From positions 1,612,001-1,676,000 of the forward strand of contig NZ_CP038469.1 in NCBI RefSeq assembly GCF_004684345.1: DNA of 64,000 nucleotides, read 5' to 3'. The stretch's first letter is position 1, and each line of letters starts with the position of its first letter. The stretch comes from Citrobacter tructae. Lineage in GTDB: Bacteria; Pseudomonadota; Gammaproteobacteria; Enterobacterales; Enterobacteriaceae. The position numbers and the translations under genes were made by a program. The notes beneath the pieces were generated by a model. The model saw only the letters and a program-made list of their open reading frames with translations, made no database searches and had not been told where the DNA came from. Positions 62,209-64,000 of this stretch are shown here, in pieces.

Positions 62209-63888
62209 TTACTTCTCCATTTTGTTTTGAGCGACGTCATCATCCTGCGATGGCGTCTGGGGGTTGCCCGGTAACTGACAGGCGTTGGCCTGAGGCACCA
62301 GACTGATTTCGACACGACGGTTGAGCGCACGGCCTTCCGGCGTGTCATTGGTTGCGACAGGGCGGCTTTCGCCATAGCCCTGGACTGCAAAACAGCTTTC
62401 CGGCACGTCGCCGGTGTCACGCATCCAGTCGCGCACCGCTTCCGCGCGTTCCCGGGAGAGCGTCTGGTTAAGTCCAGGATTGCCGGTGTTATCGGTGTGC
62501 CCTGCGACCACGATCAGCCAGCCTGGTTTGGCTTTGATGCCCACCAGAGAGTTCACCAGCAGTTTGGTGGAGCCGGGTTTGAGCGCGTATTTGCCGGAAT
62601 CGAACAGGGACATGCTGTCGAGGCGGACAATGGTCGGGAGCACTTTCGGTTTTGGCGGCGGCGGAGGCGGCACGTAGGTATCAATCGCCTGCTGAACGCT
62701 CAGCCACAGACGCTCACCCGGGTACAAACCCAGATCATAACGTTGCGGCGTACCCTGACGCTGCCAGCGCTCCAGCAGCAGTGCATCCTGTTGCAGAGCC
62801 TGTAAGGACTGTGCTTTCGGCGCGTAGTGCGTCATCGGAATGGCGTACCAGCGCTGCAAATCAGAACCTATGCGCCCAATCAGCGACTGGTTATTCAGCA
62901 CAGACAGGCTAATTGCGAAGAGTGCGCAAAGCAGCAGCACGATCACCACGCGGCGTCCGGTTTTTCCTCCCTGCAACGGCATGGCATACGGAGCCAGCAG
63001 AGGCAAAAGAGGGTCAGGGAAATGCCACAGCGCGGGATAAGAAGCCGTGACAACCGGAGGTAACAGCTTCGAATGACGGAACAGCCACTGCGGCCAGACG
63101 GCCTCTGGCAGGGATTTCACCGCCCCACTGCGCACAGCCACGGCGAAAGGGGTGACGGCCGGGCACAGCCGGTCGGCTTTGCTCAGTTCATCCATCACCA
63201 CCTGTTGCAACATCGTCATCGCGTGGGACAAATATGGCAGCCGGGTCACGTTTTCAGCACTCTGACGCCAGTCGTCGAGCAGCATGGCTGGCTCATCGGT
63301 CGGGCAGACCAGTGACGTTTTGCCGCGCACGACAATCCACGGGGCCTCCGGGCCAGAAAACTCGCCCGTCAGCACCACCGGCGGCGTATAGCCCGACACG
63401 CCTTTCAGCTGTTTAACCTGCTGGCGCAGGCTTTTCAGCGAGGCGCGGAGCACCCCTTCGTCTTCGTGAAGATCGGGCAAGCAGCGGAACATCACCACCA
63501 GTTGCCCGGCCATCCGCGACTCGCGAGCCAGAAGACGGTCAGCAAACTTACTCAGGTGCTCAACGGCGCCCACGTTCAGATAACAGCCCTGTGCCGTTGT
63601 TCTGCAGGCGCTTTCCGCGAAGAACGAGCCCTCGGTATCGCCACAGACCAGCAACACCGGTCCGGTAAATCCTTCCGGCGGATAAATCCCGTCTTCGGTC
63701 TGGCTGCCCACCGGGCGCTGGCGCAGGTAACTCCGACGCGCCAGTAGCCCGGCCACCATCATTGCCACCAGCGTCAGCATACTTTTCAGCGGTCCGGAGG
63801 TATTCAGAAATCCCCAGACCAGCCAGAGCACCGCCGCGAGGCAAATCAGCACCGGAAAAGCGGCTCTTAACAGGGCAGATCGTCGCAT
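62209..63888 (-). CDS. T6SS OmpA-domain membrane protein
   Basis: 559 residues from the ATG at 63886-63888, which shares one base with the tssL stop (TGATG). Two N-terminal membrane helices, a cytoplasmic or periplasmic middle, a further helix (VVIVLLLCALFAISLSVL) and a proline run (VPPPPPPKPK) lead to a C-terminal OmpA-like peptidoglycan-binding domain (SLFDSGKYALKPGST, VAGHTDNTGNPGLNQTLSRE, VQGYGESRPVATNDTPEGRA, NRRVEISL). It anchors the membrane complex in the cell wall next to TssL, a TagL/SciZ-like role. Confidence 0.9.
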   Translation of the reverse strand: MRRSALLRAAFPVLICLAAVLWLVWGFLNTSGPLKSMLTLVAMMVAGLLARRSYLRQRPVGSQTEDGIYPPEGFTGPVLLVCGDTEGSFFAESACRTTAQGCYLNVGAVEHLSKFADRLLARESRMAGQLVVMFRCLPDLHEDEGVLRASLKSLRQQVKQLKGVSGYTPPVVLTGEFSGPEAPWIVVRGKTSLVCPTDEPAMLLDDWRQSAENVTRLPYLSHAMTMLQQVVMDELSKADRLCPAVTPFAVAVRSGAVKSLPEAVWPQWLFRHSKLLPPVVTASYPALWHFPDPLLPLLAPYAMPLQGGKTGRRVVIVLLLCALFAISLSVLNNQSLIGRIGSDLQRWYAIPMTHYAPKAQSLQALQQDALLLERWQRQGTPQRYDLGLYPGERLWLSVQQAIDTYVPPPPPPKPKVLPTIVRLDSMSLFDSGKYALKPGSTKLLVNSLVGIKAKPGWLIVVAGHTDNTGNPGLNQTLSRERAEAVRDWMRDTGDVPESCFAVQGYGESRPVATNDTPEGRALNRRVEISLVPQANACQLPGNPQTPSQDDDVAQNKMEK

Positions 63889-64000
63889 CAGCGCAGCTCC
63901 GGAAGTTGCTGGTGCAGCAGATCCTGCAGCCACAAATGACCACCCGCCCAAGCCAGCGCGGTGAGCACCACGGCCAGAGCAATCCAGAACCACACGGAAC
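63888..64000 (-). CDS. tssL: TssL (DotU family), C-terminal end only
   Basis: The last 36 codons before a TGA at 63888-63890 read SVWFWIALAVVLTALAWAGG then HLWLQDLLHQQLPELR, the C-terminal membrane helix and short periplasmic tail of TssL. The rest lies outside the window. The stop overlaps the next start by one base. TssB, TssC and TssK would be expected further upstream. Confidence 0.75.
   Translation of the reverse strand, partial: SVWFWIALAVVLTALAWAGGHLWLQDLLHQQLPELR

Noticed and set aside
1..64000. tRNA genes, insertion sequences, integrase and attachment sites
   Set aside because: I looked for transposase and integrase motifs, terminal inverted repeats and tRNA arms and saw none that I could support. 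The cassette array seems to move by homologous recombination.

Overview
The window looks like a chromosomal segment of a Citrobacter-like enterobacterium. It carries rutR, ymdF, wrbA, yccJ, agp, scsABCD and cbpAM in the order known from Salmonella, together with close homologues of E. coli mdtE, mdtF and slp, an ERIC repeat, and a type VI secretion system (T6SS) cluster of enterobacterial type. The genus is inferred from gene content only.

Region 1 (1-12.4 kb) is a housekeeping and stress neighbourhood: rutR (cut by the window edge), ymdF, wrbA-yccJ, agp, the thiol-redox/copper genes scsABCD, and cbpA-cbpM. Two additions interrupt the expected order. A TauE/SafE exporter plus ArsR-type regulator lies between scsD and agp. 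An AT-richer block (DsbA-like oxidoreductase, a small membrane ORF, a Firmicute-looking YebC paralogue of YeeN type, an ERIC element) lies between scsA and cbpA. The rutA-G operon that separates rutR from wrbA in E. coli is absent.

Region 2 (12.4-33.3 kb) is a chain of accessory genes: a YcgJ-like periplasmic protein, Slp, the MdtEF efflux pump, a LacI/NhaC/MalY-like cluster with a clear operator, an alpha/beta hydrolase, then an AT-rich tract with LysR fragments, a YibH/YibI-like pair, a small AraC regulator and a CSS-EAL phosphodiesterase. It ends with two aldo-keto reductases, a LysR regulator and a decayed NAD(P)-binding oxidoreductase.

Region 3 (33.3-64 kb, all on the minus strand, so transcribed from right to left) is a T6SS locus: tssL (cut by the window end), an OmpA-domain protein, hcp, clpV, vgrG, a large peptidoglycan-hydrolase effector with four small exported proteins behind it (two broken), PAAR, a membrane protein of unknown function, tssM, tssA, tssF, tssG, tssJ and a second vgrG. 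Downstream of tssJ lies an array of effector cassettes. The end of tssJ plus the start of vgrG is repeated three times (about 33.8, 37.3 and 41.6 kb). The cassettes between the copies hold a DUF6402-like protein with a membrane partner, a VgrG/DUF4123 fusion, a candidate cysteine-protease-like effector split by one amber codon, its putative partner, and decayed remnants. Several broken genes here are broken by one-base changes in A or T runs, so phase variation or sequencing error must be separated from true decay.
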